Positions 1 through 6,285 of a stretch of 12,520 nt of DNA are shown piece after piece (the stretch's first letter is position 1; every line of letters begins with the position of its first letter). The DNA comes from an uncultured Schwartzia sp. (lineage in GTDB: Bacteria > Bacillota > Negativicutes > Selenomonadales > Selenomonadaceae): the NCBI GenBank assembly GCA_905372875.1, contig CAJPQU010000049.1:1-12520 (forward strand), read 5' to 3'. Under the pieces are notes generated by a model, which was not told the DNA's origin, made no database searches, and saw nothing but the letters and a program-made list of their open reading frames with translations. The position numbers and the translations under genes were made by a program.

Positions 1-425
1 TTGATATAGAGGCCGTCCCCTGCGCTGCGCCCCACCACTTTCGTATCCCCGGTCACAATCATGACACCGGCTTCCTCCGCCGCCTGCCGCACATCCGCCA
101 ACACTCGGCGCAAATCAGCCGTCGGGAAGCCTTCTTCCAAGATGAGGGCCAGCGACAGATACCGCGCCGCCGCGCCGGTCATGGCCAGATCGTTCACCGT
201 GCCGCAGACGGCCAGCCGCCCGATACTCCCTCCGGGAAAAAAGAGGGGCTGCACCACGAAGGAGTCGGTGGTAAAGGCCACCGGTCCTTTTGTCGGCAGG
301 ACAGCCCCGTCGTGAAGGCCGTTCAGAATGGGATTTCCCAATGCGGGCAGGATATACTCCTCCATGAGGGTATGCCCCATCTGTCCCCCCGCACCGTGCG
401 CCATTTGTATCGTTTCATCCGCCAT
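1..425 (-). CDS. hypE: HypE, hydrogenase maturation protein (3' end beyond window)
   Basis: HypE dehydrates the thiocarboxamide made by HypF to a thiocyanate, giving the cyanide ligands of the [NiFe] active-site iron on the HypC-HypD complex in the cytoplasm. About 141 codons are visible and the gene continues past the left edge. The N-terminal part shows the family's MAHGAGG segment at residues 8-14, a TTDSFVVQPLFFPGG stretch around residues 51-65, a GTVNDLAM segment and an MIVTGDTKVV segment, all typical of the PurM-like ATP-binding domain. The chosen ATG at 423-425 lies 11 bases inside hypD and has an AGAGGAG about 10 bases upstream, so translation is probably coupled to hypD. HypF, the expected partner, is not in this window. 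Identity is sure from motifs and operon position; completeness cannot be judged. Confidence 0.95.
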   Translation of the reverse strand, partial: MADETIQMAHGAGGQMGHTLMEEYILPALGNPILNGLHDGAVLPTKGPVAFTTDSFVVQPLFFPGGSIGRLAVCGTVNDLAMTGAAARYLSLALILEEGFPTADLRRVLADVRQAAEEAGVMIVTGDTKVVGRSAGDGLYI

Positions 426-1530
426 ATTGGAACGCTCCTCTGCCGTATTTGTACCACGCGGCGCACACGCCTTCCACCGATACCATGCAAGGCCCGGCGG
501 CGTGTTCCGGGACACAGGCGTCGCCGAAAAGGCGGCAGTCCCGAGGCGTCGCCTGCCCTTTCAGCACCTCGCCGCAGCGGCAGGCGGTCACTTTCGGCAC
601 CGGCGTCGTGTGAACCGGACGCACCGCCATAATGTCAAACAACCGCCAACTATCCCGCAGCCGCAGCCCCGAACGGGGGATACGGCCTAATCCCCGCCAG
701 TCCGCATCCGTCGGTTCATACACCGCATCCATGACAGCCCGCGCCGCCGGATTGCCCTCCGGGCGCACCACGCGGCCGTAGGCGTTCTCTATGCGCGGTG
801 TCCCTGCTGCCGTCATTTTGACAAGGCGATAGATCGCCCGCAGAAGTTCCAGCGGTTCAAAGCCCGCCACCACCCCCGGCCGTCCGTATTCCCGCGGCAA
901 AAACATGAACGCCTCCGTCCCCGTGACCACCGCCACATGGCCGGGGAGAAGGAAGCCGTCCACCTGAGTCACCGGGTCGTCCAAGAGAAGCTTCATGGCC
1001 GGGGGAACGAGTTTCGGGGCGGAGAGGAGAAAGAAATTTTTCAGTCCTCGTTCTTTCGCCGCCATGACGGACGCAGCAATGGCCGGGGCCGTAGTCTCAA
1101 AACCCACCGCTAAAAAAATGACGAGCTTATCCGGATTTTCCGCTGCGATGGGCAGGCTGTCCAAGGGCGAATAGACCACCCGAACGTCCGCCCCCCGCGC
1201 CGCCGCCTCGCTCAGGCTCCCCGTACTGCCGGGGACTTTCAGCATATCCCCGAAGGTGGTCAAAATGACCTCCGGCATCGCCCCGTAGCAAAGCGCCGCG
1301 TCGATGTAGCTGTCCGGCGTCACGCACACTGGACAGCCCGGCCCAGAGATCAACTCCACCTCGGGGGGCAGGACCTGCCGCAGCCCGGCGCGAAAAATGG
1401 CCACCGTATGGGTACCGCAGACCTCCATCAAGCGCACCGGGCGACCACATTCTTTTATAAGGCGGGTGATTTCCGCCATGAGCTGCCGCGCCAAGGTGCG
1501 ATCGTCGCCGCTTTTTTCTCCTGCCGCCAT
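415..1530 (-). CDS. hypD: HypD, Fe-S scaffold for Fe(CN)2CO assembly
   Basis: HypD is the [4Fe-4S] scaffold on which, with HypC, the Fe(CN)2CO group of [NiFe] hydrogenases is assembled in the cytoplasm. The 371-residue length is normal for the family. Visible signatures are CGTH (C38), GPGCPVC (C66, C69), GFETTAPA and a Cys-rich C-terminal region (TACRCGE, RDC, DAC, GPCM, GVCAAWYKY) that would hold the iron-sulfur cluster. The ATG at 1528-1530 begins one base after the hypC stop, and the stop overlaps hypE by 11 bases, so hypC-hypD-hypE are tightly coupled. No catalytic Cys appears to be missing. I see nothing unusual in it. Confidence 0.97.
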   Translation of the reverse strand: MAAGEKSGDDRTLARQLMAEITRLIKECGRPVRLMEVCGTHTVAIFRAGLRQVLPPEVELISGPGCPVCVTPDSYIDAALCYGAMPEVILTTFGDMLKVPGSTGSLSEAAARGADVRVVYSPLDSLPIAAENPDKLVIFLAVGFETTAPAIAASVMAAKERGLKNFFLLSAPKLVPPAMKLLLDDPVTQVDGFLLPGHVAVVTGTEAFMFLPREYGRPGVVAGFEPLELLRAIYRLVKMTAAGTPRIENAYGRVVRPEGNPAARAVMDAVYEPTDADWRGLGRIPRSGLRLRDSWRLFDIMAVRPVHTTPVPKVTACRCGEVLKGQATPRDCRLFGDACVPEHAAGPCMVSVEGVCAAWYKYGRGAFQYGG

Positions 1531-1531
1531 A

Positions 1532-1774
1532 TCAGCGACCCACCTCGTTCACGGTGCGCGGTGCGCCGTTCATCTCCGCCCAGAGGGCTTCCCGCTCCGC
1601 CGCATCCGCCTCGCCGACCACCTGCATAGCAAAGCCGGCGTGCACCAGTACATAGTCCCCCACCTTTGCCTCCGGCAGGAGCATCAGGCTGACGGAGCGC
1701 CGTACGCCTCTGAGTTCCACCGTTGCCAGCGCGTCCTGTATCTCAATGATTTTAGCTGATACCGCTAAACACAT
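1532..1774 (-). CDS. hypC: HypC, hydrogenase assembly chaperone
   Basis: HypC is a small chaperone that works with HypD and carries the Fe(CN)2CO moiety to the hydrogenase large-subunit precursor. The 80-residue protein begins MCLAV, which supplies the essential Cys2 of the HypC/HybG family. It continues with an OB-like beta barrel region containing GVRRSVSLMLLPEAKVGDYVLVHAGFA-type sequence (about residues 23-49). The ATG at 1772-1774 has AGGAGG eight bases upstream. The gene starts 12 bases after the protease stop and ends one base before hypD. The C-terminal helix (EREALWAEM) is ordinary for the family. HypC can also be specific for one large subunit; here the only candidate partner in view is the hydrogenase of the same operon. 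Confidence 0.96.
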   Translation of the reverse strand: MCLAVSAKIIEIQDALATVELRGVRRSVSLMLLPEAKVGDYVLVHAGFAMQVVGEADAAEREALWAEMNGAPRTVNEVGR

Positions 1775-1786
1775 GCTCCGCGCCTC

Positions 1787-2290
1787 CTACGCCTTCTTCT
1801 TCGCCGCCACGCCCCAATGGGCCAATTCCTCCACCGCCCGCCGCGCCATCTCGGGCACCAAGGGGGACAGCGCCGAAGAAAGCGCCATCCCCGCCGAAAT
1901 ATCCACCGGCTCCGCCCCCAAGACCACTACCTCCGGTACAGGCTTTCCCGTCAGGGTGAGCAGCGTCAAAATGTCTTGTATCCCGATCTCATGGGCCGAC
2001 AATTTATCCTGAAAATGCGCCTTGACTTCCGTCCCGGCCAGCCGGTACGTTTCCCCTGGCGCTTTCTCTCCCCGCACGGCATCCAAAAGGAGCAGCCGTT
2101 TCGTTCCGGCGACAAAGCGCAACAGCTCCATGCCCAGCGTGCCGCCATCCAAGACCTGCACCCGGTCAGGAAAAGTATAATGCTCCATCAGATATTCCGC
2201 CACTCGCACCCCGAAGCCCTCGTCCCGAAGAACGATGTTCCCGATGCCCAGCACCGTGATCTCCGTCGCCTGATCCAAAGCGTCTGTCAT
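1787..2290 (-). CDS. hyaD: Hydrogenase maturation endopeptidase (HyaD/HybD family)
   Basis: This nickel-dependent endopeptidase removes the C-terminal extension of the hydrogenase large subunit after Ni insertion. The 167-residue protein has the family's GIGNIVLRDEGFGVRV segment (residues 15-30, with E24), an Asp at D70 after a hydrophobic strand (LLLLDA), and H100 in SAHEIG. These match the three residues (Glu16, Asp62, His93) known to bind Ni in E. coli HybD. The reading frame extends 17 codons further upstream, but I chose the ATG at 2288-2290 because it overlaps the hypB stop as TGATG and has AGGAGG seven bases upstream. Its substrate is most likely the large subunit at 4366-6285. The C-terminus ends in a short Lys-rich tail. 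Confidence 0.94.
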   Translation of the reverse strand: MTDALDQATEITVLGIGNIVLRDEGFGVRVAEYLMEHYTFPDRVQVLDGGTLGMELLRFVAGTKRLLLLDAVRGEKAPGETYRLAGTEVKAHFQDKLSAHEIGIQDILTLLTLTGKPVPEVVVLGAEPVDISAGMALSSALSPLVPEMARRAVEELAHWGVAAKKKA

Positions 2291-2958
2291 CACGCTTCCT
2301 CCTGCCTTGTGCGCACCTTGGTCCGCAGCCAGTCGAGCCACGCCGCCATCCCTTCCCCGGTACGGGCGGACAGGGGCAGCACCATGGCCCCGGGATGAAT
2401 GGTGCCGATGTCTTCCTGTGCCGCCGCTACGTCAAAATCCGTGTAAGGGACGAGGTCGATCTTGTTGAGGATGGTCAGCGCCGACTCCTTAAAGATCAAG
2501 GGATACTTCATCGGCTTGTCGTTCCCCTCCGTCACGGAAAGCACCACCGCCTTAGCGTCCTCCCCCAAGGCAAATTCCGCCGGGCAGACAAGATTGCCCA
2601 CGTTCTCGATGACGAGGAGATCCAACCCCGCAGTAGGAAGCGCCGCCAATGCCTTTTCCACCATAGGCGCGTCCAAATGACAGCCGCCGCTGGTATTGAT
2701 CTGAATCACCGGCACGCCGTGGCGGGCGATGCGGTCAGCGTCCTTCGAGGTGAAGAGATCCCCCTCGATGACCGCCATCTTCATCTCGTCCTTGAGGGCC
2801 GCCATGGTCTTTTCCAGGAGCGTCGTCTTCCCTGACCCCGGCGATCCCAAAAGGTTCAGCACAAAAACCCGCTGCGATACCAGCCGTTCATGCACCGCCG
2901 CCGCGATTTTGTCGTTCTCCCCCAAGATGTCCTTCATGACCTGTACTTCCACGTTCAT
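2290..2958 (-). CDS. hypB: HypB, Ni-insertion GTPase lacking the N-terminal CxxCGC motif
   Basis: HypB is a SIMIBI-class GTPase that, with HypA, delivers nickel to the hydrogenase large subunit. The 222 residues contain the P-loop GSPGSGKTT (38-46), the G-domain metal site GGCHLDA (C93, H94), a second Cys in NVGNLVCPAEF (C125), and NKID (165-168) for guanine recognition. The N-terminus goes from MNVEVQVMKDIL straight into the GTPase domain. It therefore lacks both the CxxCGC nickel site found at the very start of E. coli HypB and the His-rich stretch of other HypBs. A protein beginning MCKECGCG is instead encoded separately at 3365-3607. The ATG has a GGAG five to six bases upstream and lies 71 bases inside the hypA reading frame. 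M8 is an alternative start. The stop overlaps the protease ATG. Confidence 0.96.
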   Translation of the reverse strand: MNVEVQVMKDILGENDKIAAAVHERLVSQRVFVLNLLGSPGSGKTTLLEKTMAALKDEMKMAVIEGDLFTSKDADRIARHGVPVIQINTSGGCHLDAPMVEKALAALPTAGLDLLVIENVGNLVCPAEFALGEDAKAVVLSVTEGNDKPMKYPLIFKESALTILNKIDLVPYTDFDVAAAQEDIGTIHPGAMVLPLSARTGEGMAAWLDWLRTKVRTRQEEA

Positions 2959-3292
2959 CCATCTCCAAATACGCCACCCGAAGCTCGCGGCCCGAAAGTA
3001 ATGTCAACACGCCGCCACAGTCTGGGCAGATGAAATTGTAACGCTCCACGGCTCCTTCCCGCCCGCATTCGAGGCAGCGCGCCGTTATCGGCATGCGCTC
3101 CACGGCCAGTTCCGCCCCCTCAGCCACCGACCCTTTCGCCAGGGATTCCCAGCAAAAAACTAGGGAAGAAACTTCCACCCCGGCCATCTCCCCTACGATC
3201 AGGCCTATTTTCGTGATCCGGGCCGCGTCGTTTTCCCGGGCATACGTCAGCGCAATGTCTAAAATGCCCTCAGCAATGGCCATTTCGTGCAT
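2888..3292 (-). CDS. hypA: HypA, Ni/Zn metallochaperone with C-terminal overlap into hypB
   Basis: HypA binds nickel through its N-terminal Met-His and structural zinc through two CxxC pairs, and hands nickel to the large subunit with HypB. Here the protein begins MHEMAIAEGIL (H2 is the Ni ligand) and has C73xxC76 and C89xxC92 (ARCLECGREG... FICPDCGG), all intact. HypA is usually about 113-118 residues, ending near a strand like RELRVAYLEMDE. This frame reaches that point at about residue 113 and then runs another 21 residues (Gly/His/Arg-rich) out of frame over the start of hypB, giving 134 residues. The tail may be genuine overlap, or a lost stop from a one-base change or sequencing error. 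The ATG at 3290-3292 has GGAGGG six to seven bases upstream. A terminator-like hairpin precedes it. Confidence 0.95.
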   Translation of the reverse strand: MHEMAIAEGILDIALTYARENDAARITKIGLIVGEMAGVEVSSLVFCWESLAKGSVAEGAELAVERMPITARCLECGREGAVERYNFICPDCGGVLTLLSGRELRVAYLEMDERGSTGHEGHLGGERQNRGGGA

Positions 3293-3303
3293 GCTGCCCT
3301 CCG

Positions 3304-3358
3304 AAAAAAGAAACTGCCGCCTGCCCTGTGGGACCTCCCAGCGGGCCGGTGCGGCAGT
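3304..3358 (-). terminator. Intra-operon terminator or attenuator before hypA
   Basis: On the minus strand an 8-bp perfect stem (ACTGCCGC at 3358-3351 with GCGGCAGT at 3320-3313) encloses further pairing (GCCC/GGGC at 3323-3326 and 3343-3346, plus a weaker inner helix). It is followed at once by TTTCTTTTTT. The element starts seven bases after the stop of the 80-residue protein, and its T tract nearly touches the hypA ribosome binding site. It has the form of a rho-independent terminator inside the operon, so it probably lowers transcription of the hyp genes relative to the structural genes. A hidden promoter in this gap is not evident. Confidence 0.7.
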
Positions 3359-3364
3359 CCGTCC

Positions 3365-3607
3365 TTACAGCGCGGCGTCGAGGTCATGCCGGGCAAATAC
3401 CTGCATGATCTCCCGCAGTTTCGTTTTCGCCGGCGCATAGTCGATGGTGGTCTCGCCGTCGTGGGTGTGAATATGAACGTACATCACCCCCGCCAACCCC
3501 AAAAGTTCTTTCTCCACCGCCGCCGCGTTTTCCTCCGTATAGCCCGTTGTGATAAACTGCAAACGGGTGTTGCCGTTCGTCTGGCCGCAGCCGCATTCTT
3601 TGCACAT
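3365..3607 (-). CDS. Small CxxCxC / HxHxH protein, possible nickel-binding accessory factor
   Basis: This 80-residue protein is not one of the standard hydrogenase genes. It begins MCKECGCG (C2, C5, C7), the same CxxCGC pattern as the high-affinity nickel site at the N-terminus of E. coli HypB. The rest alternates as strand (RLQFITTG), helix (TEENAAAVEKELLGL), strand (GVMYVHIHTH), strand (ETTIDYAP) and helix (KTKLREIMQVFARH), like a ferredoxin-like HMA metal-binding fold without the usual loop CxxC. Alternating His45, His47 and His49 add a second possible metal site. The gene lies 38 bases after the cytochrome b gene, has GAGGGAAAG upstream of its ATG, and is followed by the hairpin before hypA. 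By position and motif I infer a nickel donor, or metal sensor, serving HypA/HypB; this is untested. It could instead be an unrelated HMA-like protein. Confidence 0.85.
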   Translation of the reverse strand: MCKECGCGQTNGNTRLQFITTGYTEENAAAVEKELLGLAGVMYVHIHTHDGETTIDYAPAKTKLREIMQVFARHDLDAAL

Positions 3608-3645
3608 GCGCTTTCCCTCGCTTCCGTCATTTTTCCCGTGCTTCC

Positions 3646-4353
3646 TTATTTCCGGGGCAAAGGCTCCACTTCGTTAGCGTCCACCGGGTCATGCGCCAAA
3701 ACTTTGCTGCCCGAGAACATACTGGAAACCTCGCTCTCCCCTTCCATGAACTCTGCCCGGGTCACCATGTAGAGGTGCCCCGTAGCGAAGAGAATGATCC
3801 CCCAGGCCACATAGTGATGGACGAGATGGGTGCGGAACTCGCCGCCTAACACCACATTGACCCAACTGAACATCTGCCCGCCGATGCTCATGGGTTCCGT
3901 CATATTGTACATAGCGAAGCCCGTCAGGATCTCAATGAGCACCAGTACATAGAGAAACGCGTACGACATGCGGGCCAAGGGATTTCTGAGGTATGATTTA
4001 TGGGATGTTTTGAGCAGCATATAGTGAAGGGCCACATCCAGTGTTTCCTCATAGAAATGTCCTTCCCAAAAGCGGGGAAAGAGCCGGTCCCCCCGGTTGA
4101 TGATAAAACCGTAAACCCGGAGGATGATGGCCGAGCAGAACACAAAGGCTGCCAGAAAGTGCAGCTTGCGGACGAGATCCATCAAAAAGATCGTCTGGGT
4201 CGGCTCCAGGGACATGATCCCCAAGGGTTTGCCGATGAGGATGCCCGTCAGGAAGAGAACAATGATGGAATCCACCATCACCCAGTGGAAGATCCGCAAA
4301 AAGGGGCTGAAGAGGTAAAAGATCTTCCGCTGTACCGTCTGTACTGTCTTCAT
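3646..4353 (-). CDS. hyaC: Ni/Fe-hydrogenase cytochrome b subunit (HyaC family)
   Basis: This is the membrane anchor and di-haem b subunit that takes electrons from the hydrogenase small subunit and passes them to the quinone pool. The 235 residues hold four hydrophobic segments, about 24-42, 62-84, 130-150 and 176-198. Candidate haem ligands are H23 (RIFHW), H65 (RKLHF), H176/H179/H180 (THLVHHYVAW) and H193 (TGHLY), the usual family pattern. The ATG at 4351-4353 has a strong AGGAGGTGGCGA ribosome binding site and lies 12 bases after the large-subunit stop. The C-terminal tail of about 35 residues is charged and probably cytoplasmic. Presence of this subunit marks the enzyme as a respiratory, H2-oxidising group 1 hydrogenase rather than a soluble one. 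Confidence 0.95.
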   Translation of the reverse strand: MKTVQTVQRKIFYLFSPFLRIFHWVMVDSIIVLFLTGILIGKPLGIMSLEPTQTIFLMDLVRKLHFLAAFVFCSAIILRVYGFIINRGDRLFPRFWEGHFYEETLDVALHYMLLKTSHKSYLRNPLARMSYAFLYVLVLIEILTGFAMYNMTEPMSIGGQMFSWVNVVLGGEFRTHLVHHYVAWGIILFATGHLYMVTRAEFMEGESEVSSMFSGSKVLAHDPVDANEVEPLPRK

Positions 4354-4365
4354 CTCGCCACCTCC

Positions 4366-6285
4366 TCAGGCATCGACGCTGGCGCCCAAGTACGGGTCGG
4401 TAGTGACCACCCGCAGCTTTTCGCCCTTGGCGTTGAAGAGATGCGTGGAACACGCCATACAAGGGTCGAAAGAGCGAACGACCTTCACGATCTCCAGCGG
4501 TTTATCCGCCACCTTCACCTGCGTGTCCATCATCGCTAATTCATAGGCGCCGTGCCCCGCTTTATCATCCCGGGGGCAGGCGTTCCACGTCGTTGGCACG
4601 ATGCACTGGTAATTCGTAATGCGCCCTTTTTCGATGTTCACCCAATGGCTGAGGGCACCCCGGGGCGCTTCGTAAAGCCCTACCCCCCGGGTTTTTTTCG
4701 GCCAGCTGGAGGGATCCCACTTCTCCATGTTGGCCACCTGCGTATCTCCCGCGTTGATATTCGCCACCAACTGATCAAAGAAGAACCGCGCCATCTCCGC
4801 CGCCAGCTGCGCATCCAGCCCCCGGGCTGCCGTCCGTCCCACCATGGTGGGCAGCCAGACCTCCGGCGCCAGCTTCAAAACCTTGGAAACGGCCTCCACC
4901 TGATCCACCATCATCTTTTCCGCCCACGTCATGTCGGGCAAAAGGTTCTGCTTGGCCTTCGTGTAGATGATAATGTAGCGGGCCAGAGGGCCGACCTCGC
5001 AGACCTTACCACGCCAAAGCGGTGTTTTGAGCCAGGAATATTTCCCCTGCTCGTTGAGTTCTTTCCAGTCCGTCGCCGAACCCATCTTCGGCCCGGTGTA
5101 CTTCGCTCGGGTAATCCCTTCCCACGGATGGAGCGCCTTCGCGTCGCCCATCGCCGCCGGATACTCGTACCAGGCGTGGCCCACGCTTTCCCCGAACACT
5201 TCGGGATGGGAGAGATCTTCGGCCTTGACCTCCGTGAACCGCGCTTTCGTCGGCCCGGCGGCAAAATCTTCCACCACCCCGTTGCAGCGCACCAGGAGCG
5301 ACTTGAAGAAATCGCCGTTCGCCGTCCCCGCGAAAGTTTCCAGAGGATACGCGCCAAAGCCCAAGACCCGCGTCTTCGCCAGCCCGCCGCCGTCCGTGTA
5401 GCCTCGCTGAACGTACGTGGCGCCAATGGCCAAGAGATCCGGCAGATAATACGTATTGACCAGCGCCCTCGTCAGGTTGATCGCCCGGTCCACGATGGCG
5501 AGGCGCGCCGTGTTGATGGGGGAATTGCCGTCGTTCATTGAGATGGAACATGGCATACCGCCCACCACATAATGGGGATGCGGATTTTTCCCGCCGAAGA
5601 TCACATGGGGAATCACGAGTTCCCGCTGCTTGTCCAGCATTTCAATATAGTGGGCCACCGCCATGAGATGGACTTCCGGCGGCAGGAGCTGATAATCGGG
5701 ATGATCCCACCACTGGGCGGCGAAGATCCCCAGCTGGCCGCTCTCCACGATCTTTTTGACGCGGTCCTGCACCCCTTTATAGTAGGCGGGCGTCGCCCGG
5801 GGGAGATCCTTCGCGAAGGCTTCCGTTTCCAAACCCGCGGGGCCGCGGAAGGGCAGCTGATAGGTATTCAGCACTTGATTTTGGATGGCCGCCGTCGCCT
5901 CGGGGTTCGCCTTCAGGGCTTCCACGGGACTCACCCAGTCCAGCGCGTGCAGATGATAAAAGTGAACGACGTGATCCTGTACCGTCAGGGAAGCCGCCAT
6001 GAGGTTGCGGATGTAATTCGCATTTTTCGGGATCTTGATCCCCAGCGCGTCCTCCACCGCCCGCAGGGCCCCCAAAGCGTGGGCCGTGGTACATACCCCG
6101 CAGATGCGCTGAATGTAAGCCCAAGCATCCCGCGGATCCCGATCGTTCATCACCAACTCCAAGCCGCGCCACGCCGTGCCGCTGGACACCGCGTCCTGCA
6201 CCTTCCCGGTGGCTTCATCCACCTGTACTTCAACCCGCAGGTGGCCTTCAATTCTCGTTACCGGGTCTACGACTACGTGCTTCAT
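4366..6285 (-). CDS. hyaB: [NiFe]-hydrogenase large (catalytic) subunit precursor
   Basis: This subunit carries the Ni-Fe(CN)2CO site that splits H2; the mature complex faces the outer side of the cytoplasmic membrane. Of 639 residues, the N-terminal RIEGHLRVEV (11-20) and RICGVC (60-65, C62 and C65) and the C-terminal DPCMACSTH (607-615, C609 and C612) provide the conserved motifs and the four nickel-bridging cysteines. Cleavage by the operon's endopeptidase is expected after H615. That would release a 24-residue peptide (LFNAKGEKLRVV... GASVDA), longer than the roughly 15 residues removed from E. coli HyaB or Desulfovibrio enzymes. The ATG forms an ATGA overlap with the small-subunit stop. 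C612 is a normal Cys codon, so this is not a NiFeSe enzyme. It has no signal peptide and should be exported together with the small subunit. Confidence 0.98.
   Translation of the reverse strand: MKHVVVDPVTRIEGHLRVEVQVDEATGKVQDAVSSGTAWRGLELVMNDRDPRDAWAYIQRICGVCTTAHALGALRAVEDALGIKIPKNANYIRNLMAASLTVQDHVVHFYHLHALDWVSPVEALKANPEATAAIQNQVLNTYQLPFRGPAGLETEAFAKDLPRATPAYYKGVQDRVKKIVESGQLGIFAAQWWDHPDYQLLPPEVHLMAVAHYIEMLDKQRELVIPHVIFGGKNPHPHYVVGGMPCSISMNDGNSPINTARLAIVDRAINLTRALVNTYYLPDLLAIGATYVQRGYTDGGGLAKTRVLGFGAYPLETFAGTANGDFFKSLLVRCNGVVEDFAAGPTKARFTEVKAEDLSHPEVFGESVGHAWYEYPAAMGDAKALHPWEGITRAKYTGPKMGSATDWKELNEQGKYSWLKTPLWRGKVCEVGPLARYIIIYTKAKQNLLPDMTWAEKMMVDQVEAVSKVLKLAPEVWLPTMVGRTAARGLDAQLAAEMARFFFDQLVANINAGDTQVANMEKWDPSSWPKKTRGVGLYEAPRGALSHWVNIEKGRITNYQCIVPTTWNACPRDDKAGHGAYELAMMDTQVKVADKPLEIVKVVRSFDPCMACSTHLFNAKGEKLRVVTTDPYLGASVDA

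Noticed and set aside
2291..2341. Seventeen-codon N-terminal extension of the maturation protease
   Set aside because: It would read over the end of hypB; the ATG at 2290 has AGGAGG at ideal spacing and a TGATG overlap, and the family starts just before the GIGN motif.
3365..3607. Reading the small CxxCxC protein as a second HypA or a HypC
   Set aside because: It lacks the MHE start and paired CxxC of HypA and the MCLA start and barrel of HypC; both are present elsewhere in the operon.
4552..5541. Long plus-strand frame (329 codons) opposite the large subunit
   Set aside because: Its product is Arg/His/Pro-rich with no recognisable domain. It is antisense to a gene with all family motifs, as is usual in GC-rich coding DNA.
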